From positions 1 to 8,779 of the forward strand of contig CADBTH010000031.1 of NCBI GenBank assembly GCA_902797495.1: 8,779 nucleotides of DNA. Direction: 5' to 3'. Source of the DNA: an uncultured Ruminococcus sp. (lineage in GTDB: Bacteria > Bacillota > Clostridia > Oscillospirales > CAG-272). Shown here one piece after another: positions 1 to 7,163 of the stretch (the stretch's first letter is position 1; every line of letters starts with the position of its first letter). A program made the position numbers and the translations under genes. Below the pieces are notes generated by a model, which was not told the origin of the DNA, did not search any database, and saw only the letters and a program-made list of their open reading frames with translations.

Positions 1-11
1 GAGGTTTTTTC

Positions 12-87
12 TGGCGCGCCCTACAGGATTCGAACCTGTGGCCTACCGGTTCGTAGCCGGGCACTCTATCCACTGAGCTAAGGGCGC
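12..87 (-). tRNA. tRNA-Arg (anticodon ACG), CCA encoded
   Basis: Read on the minus strand this 76-base segment folds as a complete cloverleaf. The acceptor stem is GCGCCCT (81-87) with AGGGCGC (16-22), followed by discriminator G and an encoded CCA (12-14). The D-stem is GCTC/GAGT with one G-U pair. The anticodon loop is CTACGAA, the variable loop AGGCC, and the T-arm ACAGG-TTCGAAT-CCTGT. Anticodon ACG reads arginine CGN codons; in bacteria A34 of this tRNA is normally deaminated to inosine by TadA. The anticodon stem has four good pairs and a C27-U43 mismatch at its top. It is transcribed away from the plus-strand gene that follows. No terminator is visible in the 11 bases left before the window edge. 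Confidence 0.97.
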
Positions 88-103
88 ATCTTTTAGCCTA
101 AAT

Positions 104-132
104 ATAATAGCACAAAAAATTTGTCTTGTCAA
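104..132 (-). promoter_or_regulatory. Promoter of the tRNA-Arg gene
   Basis: On the minus strand a perfect TTGACA (127-132) is followed after 17 bases by TATTAT (104-109), one mismatch from the sigma-A -10 consensus. Transcription would start near 97, about 10 bases before the mature tRNA 5' end at 87. The strength fits a stable-RNA gene. Confidence 0.85.
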
Positions 133-173
133 TAGCAAATTTAAAAGAATAACGGAGGGCGGGACAAATACGG

Positions 174-200
174 CTCTTTGCATAAAGAGTTATATATTAT
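174..200 (+). other. Small hairpin followed by AT-rich tract
   Basis: CTCTTT (174-179) pairs with AAAGAG (184-189) around a GCAT loop, followed by TTATATATTATTTT. It could be a weak intrinsic terminator for plus-strand transcription entering from the left, but the stem has only 6 pairs and the T-run is broken. It may be chance in AT-rich DNA. I see no small gene in the surrounding intergenic stretch 133-236. Confidence 0.22.
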
Positions 201-236
201 TTTAATAAAGTATGCGCAAAAAAATATAAAAAGGGG

Positions 237-265
237 TAGATATTTTAAAATGAATGTGATATAAT
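237..265 (+). promoter_or_regulatory. Promoter of the foldase-like gene
   Basis: A perfect TATAAT (260-265) is preceded by TG at 257-258, giving an extended -10. TAGATA (237-242), which matches TTGACA at 4 of 6 positions, lies 17 bases upstream. Transcription would start near 272, leaving a leader of about 93 bases. The leader contains a GC-rich island (about 279-322) that contrasts with the AT-rich DNA on both sides. I could not fold the island into a convincing known riboswitch or leader RNA. Confidence 0.75.
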
Positions 266-364
266 TGTAAAATCAAAGGTCTGCGTCCGCTGGATTTTTC
301 GCGCGGCGCGGCCGGGTCGAACTGTTTATCAATTTGAAAACATAGAAAGGCAGAATTACAGGAC

Positions 365-2119
365 ATGGCAAAAAATCCAAACTCCATTCAGGACGAACGC
401 AAAGTTCAAAAGCAGGAAAGAAAGCTTGCCGCTAAGAAGGAAGAGCTGAAAAAGTCAAGGCTCAACAAAACGATATTTATTTGTATACTCGCAGTACTCG
501 TAGCTCTCGCGGCGCTTGTCATTTACAACAAGGTCGCAAACAGCGGCGCGAAGGAAAGAAGCACGGTCGTCGCTTCCACGGAGAATTACGAAGTATCCCA
601 GGCTATGATGACGTATTACTTCAATACGCTCTATAACAACTTCGCAAGCTCCTACAGCCAGGATCAGGACAACCTGAACAACTTTATAAACGACGTTAAC
701 AACCGCGGTCAGAACTACGAGTTCATTATGTCGTACGCGAAGAGCCAGGCCGAGCAGGTGCTTACGCTCTGTGAGATGGCTAAAGAAAAGGGCGTAGAGC
801 TCGATAAAGAAGACTACGAGGCGATAGACGCTACGATCGACAGCTACAAGGAAGCTAAGGCTTCTTACGGCAGCAACAGCAGCACGAGCCTCATGACGTT
901 CGATAAGTTCCTTGAAGCTACGTTCGGCGACGCCGTAAACGAATCCGTCGTCAGAGAGTGCCTTGAGCTGAATCAGCTCGCTTCCAAATATCAGGAAGCG
1001 GTCACGGACGAGATGGAATTCACGGACGAAGACTGTGAAGCTTATTACGCTGAGCACAAGGACGATTACACCTACGTCGATTATCTGACCTACACGTTCA
1101 CGAAGCCCGCGGACGCTGAAGGTACGGACGACGCCGCGGACGCCGAGACAGACGACGCTGCAGCTACTACCGAAGCTGCCGACACGACCGAAGCTGCCGA
1201 CACCACGGCGGACACGGACGCTGACATCACAGACGACACGACGGACGACGCCGATACGACCGACGATGAGAACCCCGACGCGACAGACACGACGACCGAC
1301 GGCGCAGACGAGGCAGAAGTAAATGCAGACGCTCTCGCGGCGACGACGACGGTTGAAGAGTTCAAGGCGTTCATGACCGATTACCTCACGAAGGAAGCCG
1401 AGAAAGACGCCGCGGACGACGAAGAGACGGACGCAGACGCGATCGCATCTCAGGTCGAAACTCAGGTCGAAGGTCTTCTCAAGACAAAACAGCTCAAGAG
1501 CTCCATCACCGGCGAAGAAGCGCAGGCATGGGCGTTCGCGGAAGACACTCAGGTCGGATCTACGTACGTTACGGGCGATAAAGACGCGGGAACGTATACC
1601 GTATATATGATCGCCGCTACCGCATACCGTGACGAAGATCACGTAAGAAGCGCGGCAGTCCTCTCCCTTTCCGACAGCGACTACGACGGCGATTCGAGCG
1701 CGAAGGCGGAAGAGATCATGGCCGAGTGGAACAAGGGCGAAAAGAACGAGGAAGCTTTCGAAGAGCTCAGCGAAAAATACGCCGAAGGTTCTCACAGCCA
1801 TGTAAACGAATATACGAAGAGCACAGCGGGCGACATTTCCGAATGGCTGTTCGACGAGAACCGTACGGAAGGCGAGGTCGGTATAGTCCACTCCGACAGC
1901 GCGGCCGCAACTTACCTCGTTTATTACGCGGGCGAAGGCGACGAGGGCTGGAAGACTTCCGTTATCTCCGCTAAACAGAGCGAAGACTTCGAAAAGCTCA
2001 CAGACGAATTCAAGGCTGCTCACAAAGTCAACGACGACGAAGAGAATCCGTCCATCGTCAAGTTCGACGAAGAAGCTCTCAAGAAAGTTAAGCCCATCGA
2101 GCGCAGCACTTCCAACTGA
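365..2119 (+). CDS. Membrane-anchored SurA/PrsA-like (parvulin-related) foldase homologue with acidic insert
   Basis: Predicted 584-residue extracytoplasmic protein held by one N-terminal transmembrane helix (about 36-54). A Lys/Glu-rich, probably coiled-coil, cytoplasmic tail (about 8-35) precedes the helix. There is no lipobox and no clear signal-peptidase site, so this is a type II anchor rather than a PrsA lipoprotein. Residues about 70-215 are helical and resemble a SurA N-terminal chaperone domain. Residues about 425-533 follow the parvulin pattern: VRSAAVLSLS strand, helix, EEAFEELSEKYAEG, AGDISEWLFDENRTEGEVG, then YLVYYAG. A second, more degenerate copy seems to start at YTYVDYLTYTF (236-245) and resume at about 327-420; between the two parts lies an Asp/Thr/Ala-rich insert (about 250-320). 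The usual parvulin catalytic residues are not evident, so prolyl isomerase activity is doubtful and a chaperone role is more likely. ATG at 365 is the only sensible start; AAAGG at 346-350 is a distant Shine-Dalgarno match (14 bases). The gene appears monocistronic. The family assignment is inference from pattern, without alignment. Confidence 0.72.
   Translation: MAKNPNSIQDERKVQKQERKLAAKKEELKKSRLNKTIFICILAVLVALAALVIYNKVANSGAKERSTVVASTENYEVSQAMMTYYFNTLYNNFASSYSQDQDNLNNFINDVNNRGQNYEFIMSYAKSQAEQVLTLCEMAKEKGVELDKEDYEAIDATIDSYKEAKASYGSNSSTSLMTFDKFLEATFGDAVNESVVRECLELNQLASKYQEAVTDEMEFTDEDCEAYYAEHKDDYTYVDYLTYTFTKPADAEGTDDAADAETDDAAATTEAADTTEAADTTADTDADITDDTTDDADTTDDENPDATDTTTDGADEAEVNADALAATTTVEEFKAFMTDYLTKEAEKDAADDEETDADAIASQVETQVEGLLKTKQLKSSITGEEAQAWAFAEDTQVGSTYVTGDKDAGTYTVYMIAATAYRDEDHVRSAAVLSLSDSDYDGDSSAKAEEIMAEWNKGEKNEEAFEELSEKYAEGSHSHVNEYTKSTAGDISEWLFDENRTEGEVGIVHSDSAAATYLVYYAGEGDEGWKTSVISAKQSEDFEKLTDEFKAAHKVNDDEENPSIVKFDEEALKKVKPIERSTSN
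1172..1207 (+). repeat. Tandem 18-base repeat encoding EAADTT twice
   Basis: Two adjacent 18-base units (1172-1189 and 1190-1207) differ at two positions and encode EAADTT-EAADTT (residues 270-281). They lie inside the acidic Asp/Thr/Ala-rich stretch (bases about 1112-1324) of the foldase-like protein. Around them are irregular TDDA/DTTD-type units. This fits expansion of a disordered linker by slippage or unequal recombination. Confidence 0.7.
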
Positions 2120-2139
2120 CACTTCCCTCAAATAAAAAC

Positions 2140-2177
2140 GATCCCGAAGGAGAAATCCTTCGGGATCTTCTTGTTTT
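2140..2177 (+). terminator. Bidirectional intrinsic terminator between the foldase gene and dnaB
   Basis: GATCCCGAAGGA (2140-2151) pairs perfectly over 12 bases with TCCTTCGGGATC (2156-2167) around a GAAA loop, followed by TTCTTGTTTT. It lies 20 bases after the foldase stop codon. On the minus strand the same stem is followed by GTTTTTATTT (the complement of 2129-2139), only 7 bases after the dnaB stop. It can therefore end both convergent transcripts. Confidence 0.92.
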
Positions 2178-2184
2178 GCGATCA

Positions 2185-3531
2185 TTACGGAGCTTCGAGT
2201 CTGTCTTCCTCGAGCGTTATGAATTTCGTGAACTGACCGAGCCAGTTCATCTTGACCGTTCCCTGGGAGCCGTGACGGTTCTTTGCGATTATGATCTCCG
2301 CCTGAGTCTGCTTCTCGGGGTTGTCCTTTTCGTACTCGCCCGGGCGGTAGATGAACAGAACGACGTCGGCGTCCTGCTCGATCGATCCCGAATCCCTGAG
2401 GTTTGAAAGGGAAGGACGGCGGCTCTCCGAGCTCTTCTGCTTTTCCGATTCGCGGTTGAGCTGGGCGCAGGTGATGATCGGAACTCCGAATTCCTTCGCC
2501 ATCTCTTTGAGCTTAGTCGTGATCTTGCCGACCTCGACCGCGCGGTTTTCCGTTTTTTCCTCGCTCTGCATAAGTCCGAGATAGTCGATGACCACGAGAC
2601 CGAGGTTCTTGACTCTGCGAAGCTGAGACTTCATTCCGGAGACCGTCATGCCGGGGGTGTCGTTTATAAGTATGTTGCATCCCGCGAGCTTTGCGGACGC
2701 GTGACCGAGCTTATCCCAGTCGTCTTCGCTGACCGTTCCCGAACGGAGCTTGAACGAATCGACGAGAGCTTCGCTCGAGAGGAGCCTCGTCGCGAGCTGT
2801 TCCGTAGTCATTTCGAGAGAGAAGATGCACACCGCTTTGTCGGTTCTGAGCGCCGTGTTCGCGGCGATATTCAGCGTCAGCGACGTTTTGCCCATACCGG
2901 GGCGCGCGCCGACGATAATGAGGTCTCCCTTGCCCATGCCGACGAGCACACGGTCGAGTCCGGAGAATCCGGTCTGCATACCGATCGCTTCCGCGCGGTT
3001 GGTCTCAAGCTCCTTCAGTCTGTTGAAAGAGAGCATCAGAGCGTCTTTTATATGTACGAATTCGCGGCTAGTCGACTTGTCCGCTATAGAGTAGATCCTC
3101 TGTTCCGCGACTTCGAGAAGGCTCTTCGCGTCTTTTTCCTCGGCGTATGCCTCCTCCGCCGTCTTTTCGCACGCGTCTATCAGAGTGCGGAGGATGCTTT
3201 TGTCCCTGACGATCCTCGCATAGTCGATGACGTTCGAAGCGGTCGGGACGATCTCGGAGATCAGCCCGACGTATTCCTTGCCGCCCGCCTCGTCGTACAC
3301 GCCGTCTTTGACGAGCTCGTCGAGGAGGGTGACGATATCGATATTTCTGCTCTTCAGATACATTCCCTGCATCGTGGAGAAGATCTGCTGATGCTCCGTC
3401 AGATAGAAATCCGTCGAACTGATGATACCGATCAGGCGGTCCATGCAGTCCGGCTTTATCAGAATCGCGCCGAGTACCGATTGCTCCGCTTCGAGAGAAA
3501 ACGGTACGCGCCTTGAGAGATTGTCGTTCAT
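2185..3531 (-). CDS. dnaB: Replicative DNA helicase DnaB (called DnaC in B. subtilis)
   Basis: Hexameric ATP-driven helicase that unwinds DNA at the replication fork. The 448-residue length is normal for the family. The N-terminal helical domain (about 8-150) begins with RVPFSLEAEQSVLGAIL, the typical DnaB entry. A linker leads to the RecA-like motor: Walker A GARPGMGKT (208-216), FSLEM (237-241), Walker B LVVIDYLGLM (312-321), QLNR (357-360), LRDSGSIEQDADVVLFIYR (378-396) and KNRHG (417-421) near the arginine finger. The ATG has Shine-Dalgarno AGGGGA (3537-3542) 5 bases upstream. It is the last gene of the operon, 30 bases after rplI, and is closed by the shared terminator. No intein or truncation is seen. 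Confidence 0.98.
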   Translation of the reverse strand: MNDNLSRRVPFSLEAEQSVLGAILIKPDCMDRLIGIISSTDFYLTEHQQIFSTMQGMYLKSRNIDIVTLLDELVKDGVYDEAGGKEYVGLISEIVPTASNVIDYARIVRDKSILRTLIDACEKTAEEAYAEEKDAKSLLEVAEQRIYSIADKSTSREFVHIKDALMLSFNRLKELETNRAEAIGMQTGFSGLDRVLVGMGKGDLIIVGARPGMGKTSLTLNIAANTALRTDKAVCIFSLEMTTEQLATRLLSSEALVDSFKLRSGTVSEDDWDKLGHASAKLAGCNILINDTPGMTVSGMKSQLRRVKNLGLVVIDYLGLMQSEEKTENRAVEVGKITTKLKEMAKEFGVPIITCAQLNRESEKQKSSESRRPSLSNLRDSGSIEQDADVVLFIYRPGEYEKDNPEKQTQAEIIIAKNRHGSQGTVKMNWLGQFTKFITLEEDRLEAP

Positions 3532-3561
3532 TTTATTCCCCTGATAAGGTTATTTTTAGGG

Positions 3562-4005
3562 TCAGTCCGAAACAACTACGTTGATCGATCCGACGATCTC
3601 GGGATAGAGCTTTACGTTGAACGCATAGGTCCCGAAAGCTTTGACCGGCTGATCGAGCACGATCTTCTTCTTGTCGACCTCGATCCCGTGCTGGCGGAGG
3701 AGTTCTTCCGCGATGTCGGCGGAGGTTACGGACCCGAAGAGCTTACCGTCTGCTCCCGCTTTTCCGCGTATTTTTACGACGACGGCTTCCAGTTTCGCCT
3801 TGACTTCGTTCGCCGCGGCAATTTCCGTCTCTATTTTGTGCTTTTTTGCCGCCTCGCGGTTCTTTATGTCGTTCAGAGCCTTCGCGTCCGCTTCTACCGC
3901 GAGTCCGCGGGGGATGAGATAGTTCCTTGCGTATCCATCCGATACGGTTATGAGATCGTCCTTCTTGCCCTGGCTCTTAACGTCTTTCAATAATACTACT
4001 TTCAT
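3562..4005 (-). CDS. rplI: 50S ribosomal protein L9
   Basis: Large-subunit protein that binds 23S rRNA near the L1 stalk base; its long connecting helix separates two globular domains. The 147-residue length is typical. The N-terminal RNA-binding domain shows MKVVLLKDV and GKKDDLITVSDGYARNYLIP (13-32), matching the L9 signature; DD replaces the more common GD or GE after GKK. The Lys/Ala/Glu-rich helix spans about 41-75. The C-terminal domain carries GKLFGSVTSADIAEEL (87-102) and ends VNVVVSD-like (INVVVSD). The ATG has GGAGG (complement of 4014-4018) 8 bases upstream, in the 18-base gap after gdpP. Pairing with dnaB downstream is standard in Bacillota. Confidence 0.98.
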   Translation of the reverse strand: MKVVLLKDVKSQGKKDDLITVSDGYARNYLIPRGLAVEADAKALNDIKNREAAKKHKIETEIAAANEVKAKLEAVVVKIRGKAGADGKLFGSVTSADIAEELLRQHGIEVDKKKIVLDQPVKAFGTYAFNVKLYPEIVGSINVVVSD

Positions 4006-4023
4006 TTTGTGATCCTCCGTGAT

Positions 4024-6039
4024 CTATTTTTGTTCGACGGCATTTTCGTCGAGGTATCTGTCTATCGCTTCCTTCAGAAGCTTCACGACCTCATCCGTCG
4101 TGGCGCCTTTGATCTGCGCGCCCGCGGCGTCGAAGTGACCGCCGCCCTGAAGCTGTTCGAGAATGAGCTGAACGTTGATCGTTCCGACGCTTCTCGCGGA
4201 TATATGGATCGCGTCTCCTATCTGTATGAGCACGAACGAGGCTTTGATGCCGTCGAGCTCAAGCAGCTTGTCCGCGGCGCGGGACGCCGGTATCGTGTCG
4301 TCGCTGTCGCCGACGCCTTTTGCGACTGAGATCGCGGTGACGTCTCTGTAGACGGTGACGTTCGATCTGAATTTGTTCTCTCTCTCGTAGTCGTCGAGCG
4401 ACGTCTTGAAGAATTCCTGAACCGCCGAGATATCCGCTCCGCGGTCGCGCAGATAGAGCGCGGTGCTGAACGTTCTCGTTCCGGTGTTTTTCCTGAACTG
4501 GTTCGTGTCGAGAAGAATGCCGGCGAACATGATGTCGGCTTCGGTCTTGAGAAGAAGCTCTTCCGGAAGGACCAGCTCGAGCATCTCGCAGACGAGCTCG
4601 CACGCCGCCGACGCCGAAGGCTCGATATAGGAGATCAGCGGCTCCTTCGGGAATTCCGCGGTCTTTCTGTGGTGGTCGATGATTATGATCTTGCTGCAGC
4701 TCTCGGCGAGATGCGGCTCTTCAAAGACCTTGTAATTGTTGACGTCGGTTATTATAAGAAGAGTGTCCGGAGAGACGAGGTCCATCGCCTCTTCGCGGTC
4801 TACGAGGACTCCTCTGTACTCAGGCTCTTTTCGGATCCTCTCAAGGCATTTCTCGATGCCTCCGAACGAGAAGTCCGTCACGATATTTACGGGGACGCCG
4901 CAGAACATGGCGAGCCTTGCGATGCCGAGGCAGGAGCCTATCGCGTCGAAGTCGGGACGCTTGTGAGCCATAACGATAACGTTCGACGCTTCGGAAATAT
5001 GCATCAACAGCTCGTTCGCTATGATCCTTGCGCGCACCTTCGCTTTTTTCTGAATGGTCTTGGTTTTGCCCCCGTAGATGCTCTGGGAGCCGTCGCGGTT
5101 TTTGACGACTACCTGGTCGCCGCCGCGCTGAAGCGCCATCTCGAGCGCCGTCTGAGCGGCTTTTTCCTTGTCGGAAAACGACCCGTCCACATTGCCCACG
5201 CCGATCGATACTGTGATCGGTATGCTGCCCGTGCCGACTCTTACTTCCCTGATCTTATCGAGGATATCGAATTTCTTTTCCGCGAACGAATCGAATTTCT
5301 CAGCCTCGAACAGGAAGATATATCTGTCGGACTGATATTCCTTGAGTATGCCTTCGGCCTCGGTCGCCCACGAGCGGAGTATCGCCTCCGTTCCCGCCGC
5401 TGCGACTCTGTATTCCTCCTGCTCGTGACGGAGCAGTTCGTCCAGATTGTCGACCATGACGTATGCGACGATCAGGTCTCTCGACTCGATGATGTTTTTC
5501 GACTCTTCGAGTTCCGTTACGTTTATCAGGGAATAGAGGGTATACTTCTTTTCTCCCGCTTCGATATCCGAGCGCTTAACGGAGAATATCTCCTCTCCGC
5601 ACCTTGCCCGGGAGAAGCCCGCGTCGTCTTCGCCGTCAGATTCGAGAACGTCGTCAACCGCCGCGCCCTTCAGCTTGCCGGACGCCGAAAGAGCGTCCGA
5701 CGCGGCGCCGTTGTACCATATTATCCTTCCGCTCTCAACGTCCGTTATGAATGCGGGAGTCTGTATCTTCGCCATCGACGAGAGCATGATCTCGCCGAGG
5801 AGAGGATGAAGCTCCGATTCTTTCGTCTCGAGGTCTATCTTCGGCTTCGAGATGAAAGCGAAAACTATCATCCCGACCGCGTAGACCAGGATCGCCGCGA
5901 CTCCCGTTTTCAGCTTCGGGAGCGAGGTGAACGAAACGAGCAGCATGTAGACCGCCAGCACCGCGACAGCGGAGACGGCGGAGATCATCAGGGTCGAAAA
6001 GCCGAGCGCGACTTTTCTTTGATTTTCTTTATTGTTCAA
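4024..6039 (-). CDS. gdpP: Cyclic-di-AMP phosphodiesterase GdpP (YybT), DHH family
   Basis: Membrane-bound enzyme that hydrolyses c-di-AMP to pApA, thereby affecting potassium and turgor balance and cell-wall stress tolerance. The 671-residue length is close to B. subtilis GdpP. Order: two transmembrane helices (about 12-36 and 45-63), a PAS-like sensor domain (about 80-180), a degenerate GGDEF domain (about 187-320) in which YQSDRYIFLF occupies the place of the signature motif, then DHH-DHHA1. The catalytic region shows AHKRPDFDAIGS (358-369, metal-binding H and D residues), TDVNN (431-435), DHHR (455-458), GILLDTNQFRKNTGTRTF (507-524) and GGGHFDAAG (632-640). The frame begins with TTG at 6037-6039; I accept it because AAAGGTGG (complement of 6047-6054) lies 7 bases upstream and the residues after it lead directly into the first membrane helix. 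It follows the DUF2232 gene by 33 bases. No key catalytic residue looks missing. Confidence 0.96.
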   Translation of the reverse strand: MNNKENQRKVALGFSTLMISAVSAVAVLAVYMLLVSFTSLPKLKTGVAAILVYAVGMIVFAFISKPKIDLETKESELHPLLGEIMLSSMAKIQTPAFITDVESGRIIWYNGAASDALSASGKLKGAAVDDVLESDGEDDAGFSRARCGEEIFSVKRSDIEAGEKKYTLYSLINVTELEESKNIIESRDLIVAYVMVDNLDELLRHEQEEYRVAAAGTEAILRSWATEAEGILKEYQSDRYIFLFEAEKFDSFAEKKFDILDKIREVRVGTGSIPITVSIGVGNVDGSFSDKEKAAQTALEMALQRGGDQVVVKNRDGSQSIYGGKTKTIQKKAKVRARIIANELLMHISEASNVIVMAHKRPDFDAIGSCLGIARLAMFCGVPVNIVTDFSFGGIEKCLERIRKEPEYRGVLVDREEAMDLVSPDTLLIITDVNNYKVFEEPHLAESCSKIIIIDHHRKTAEFPKEPLISYIEPSASAACELVCEMLELVLPEELLLKTEADIMFAGILLDTNQFRKNTGTRTFSTALYLRDRGADISAVQEFFKTSLDDYERENKFRSNVTVYRDVTAISVAKGVGDSDDTIPASRAADKLLELDGIKASFVLIQIGDAIHISARSVGTINVQLILEQLQGGGHFDAAGAQIKGATTDEVVKLLKEAIDRYLDENAVEQK

Positions 6040-6072
6040 TCTTCTACCACCTTTCTCAGGCAGGATCGGAAT

Positions 6073-7104
6073 TCAATCTTCTTTCTTTTCAGACGACCTT
6101 GCGGCAATATCCCTGACCGTTCCCGTCACCGAATAGACGGCGAGTATAACGATCGGACCGACGACGCTTAAAAAAAGCGACAACGCCAGCAGCGCGATCA
6201 GGAAGATAGGAGGCCTTGATACTACAGTTCCGTCCGGAAGAGCGGCTTTGGGGGGATTTCTGAATCTCGACACGATGCGCCTTCCTCCGTCAAGGAGCGT
6301 CGGCACCGCGAGCGTGATACAGAGGTTTAACGCCGTGAGATGAGCGACCTTCAGGCCCTTGAAGAGCGAGAAGACCAGAGACAGAAGGACCGAAAAAGCG
6401 AAGAATATCACGGCGCTTTCCGGTATCCCGTACTCTCCTTTTACTCCCGCCGTCTTCTGCCCGAACAGTCTGTAATAGAGCTTCGTTATCAGATATACCG
6501 CGACGCCGGACAGCTGGAGAGCGGCTGCGGCGAGACCGGGAAGAAGGGTCGCCGTCAGGGACGTGAGCTCTCTTATCTCGTTTTCCGCAACCGTAACGCC
6601 CGCCTCTCCCGCGGCCGAAAGATAGTTCTTTATCTGGGCGACCGTGTTTTCATAAACGCCGGAAAATGCGGTCTTTGCGCCGTCGATCAGGCTTCCGTAG
6701 ACTCGTAAAATATATATTGCCAGAAAAGACGCCGAGAGCGCGAACACCGCGCCGCCGAGGACCAGGGACGATTTGTAGAGGCCGAGCTTTTTTCTCCTGC
6801 ACAGTACGCAGAAAGTGCCGATTATCAGAGGGGTCAGCGCGTTCTGAACGGCGACCGACAGGTCTCTCGCTACGAGATACGAAGTCCCGAACGCCGCGAC
6901 GGCGGCGACGAGCACAAACAGAGGGCTCTTCAGAACGTCTGCCGTAAACGCGATCGCGGCGGCGCTGACGATCATCGGGAAATACATCGCCGCGTTCGCG
7001 GAGAACGCCGTGAAAGCTGCGACCACCGCGATCATGGCGAATAAAAGCAGCGCCTTTGATTTCGGATCGTTTCCGGAGGAAGGGTCTTTTACGTCGTTGT
7101 TCAT
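6073..7104 (-). CDS. DUF2232 (YybS-like) integral membrane protein
   Basis: A 343-residue, highly hydrophobic protein with roughly eight membrane segments: about 18-36, 40-56, 61-79, 85-102, 113-134, 184-207, 230-249, 254-271 and 299-326 (the first two may be one hairpin). A soluble or amphipathic stretch (about 138-183) lies in the middle, and the ends are charged. Its biochemical role is not established. The call rests on topology and on its place directly ahead of gdpP-rplI-dnaB, where B. subtilis has yybS. The open frame extends upstream to 7191, but ATG at 7102-7104 is the better start: GAGGTGG lies just upstream and the promoter at 7135-7163 falls inside the longer frame. The first residues (MNNDVKDPSSGNDPKSK) form a short polar cytoplasmic tail. 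It might bind a substrate as an ECF-like S component, since YybS-type proteins resemble small membrane transporters, but no motif here shows that. Confidence 0.85.
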   Translation of the reverse strand: MNNDVKDPSSGNDPKSKALLLFAMIAVVAAFTAFSANAAMYFPMIVSAAAIAFTADVLKSPLFVLVAAVAAFGTSYLVARDLSVAVQNALTPLIIGTFCVLCRRKKLGLYKSSLVLGGAVFALSASFLAIYILRVYGSLIDGAKTAFSGVYENTVAQIKNYLSAAGEAGVTVAENEIRELTSLTATLLPGLAAAALQLSGVAVYLITKLYYRLFGQKTAGVKGEYGIPESAVIFFAFSVLLSLVFSLFKGLKVAHLTALNLCITLAVPTLLDGGRRIVSRFRNPPKAALPDGTVVSRPPIFLIALLALSLFLSVVGPIVILAVYSVTGTVRDIAARSSEKKED

Positions 7105-7134
7105 AAACACCACCTCGAGAGGATATACATCATT

Positions 7135-7163
7135 ATTATACCAAATTTTTTTATATTTGTAAA
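7135..7163 (-). promoter_or_regulatory. Promoter of the DUF2232-gdpP-rplI-dnaB operon
   Basis: On the minus strand TTTACA (7158-7163, one mismatch to TTGACA) and a perfect TATAAT (7135-7140) are separated by 17 AT-rich bases. Start of transcription near 7128 would give a leader of about 24 bases with room for only a ribosome site. No comparable promoter or terminator hairpin stands out in the short gaps between the four genes, so they are probably co-transcribed. Confidence 0.87.

Noticed and set aside
202..387. Possible 61-residue minus-strand peptide across the intergenic region
   Set aside because: It covers the promoter and leader of the plus-strand gene, starts inside that gene, has no clear ribosome site and has low-complexity hydrophobic content expected of AT-rich DNA.
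1112..1324. Repeat-rich segment considered as a CRISPR-like or satellite array
   Set aside because: The units are short, irregular and in frame within a coding gene; there are no spacers of uniform length.
455..2185. A 576-residue open frame on the minus strand, opposite the foldase-like gene
   Set aside because: It is a shadow: the plus-strand gene's biased codons (many GAC, GCC, GAA) rarely yield stops in that antisense frame. The product is an Arg/Val-rich string with no recognisable domain, and it would have to read through the terminator at 2140-2177.
2701..3516. A 271-residue plus-strand open frame across dnaB
   Set aside because: It lies wholly inside the well-supported dnaB gene, has no ribosome site or promoter that I can see, and its composition is that of an antisense frame.
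4669..6171. A 500-residue open frame on the plus strand, opposite gdpP
   Set aside because: The opposite strand encodes a complete GdpP with all catalytic motifs. The plus-strand product is compositionally odd, rich in Arg, and overlaps the end of the DUF2232 gene.
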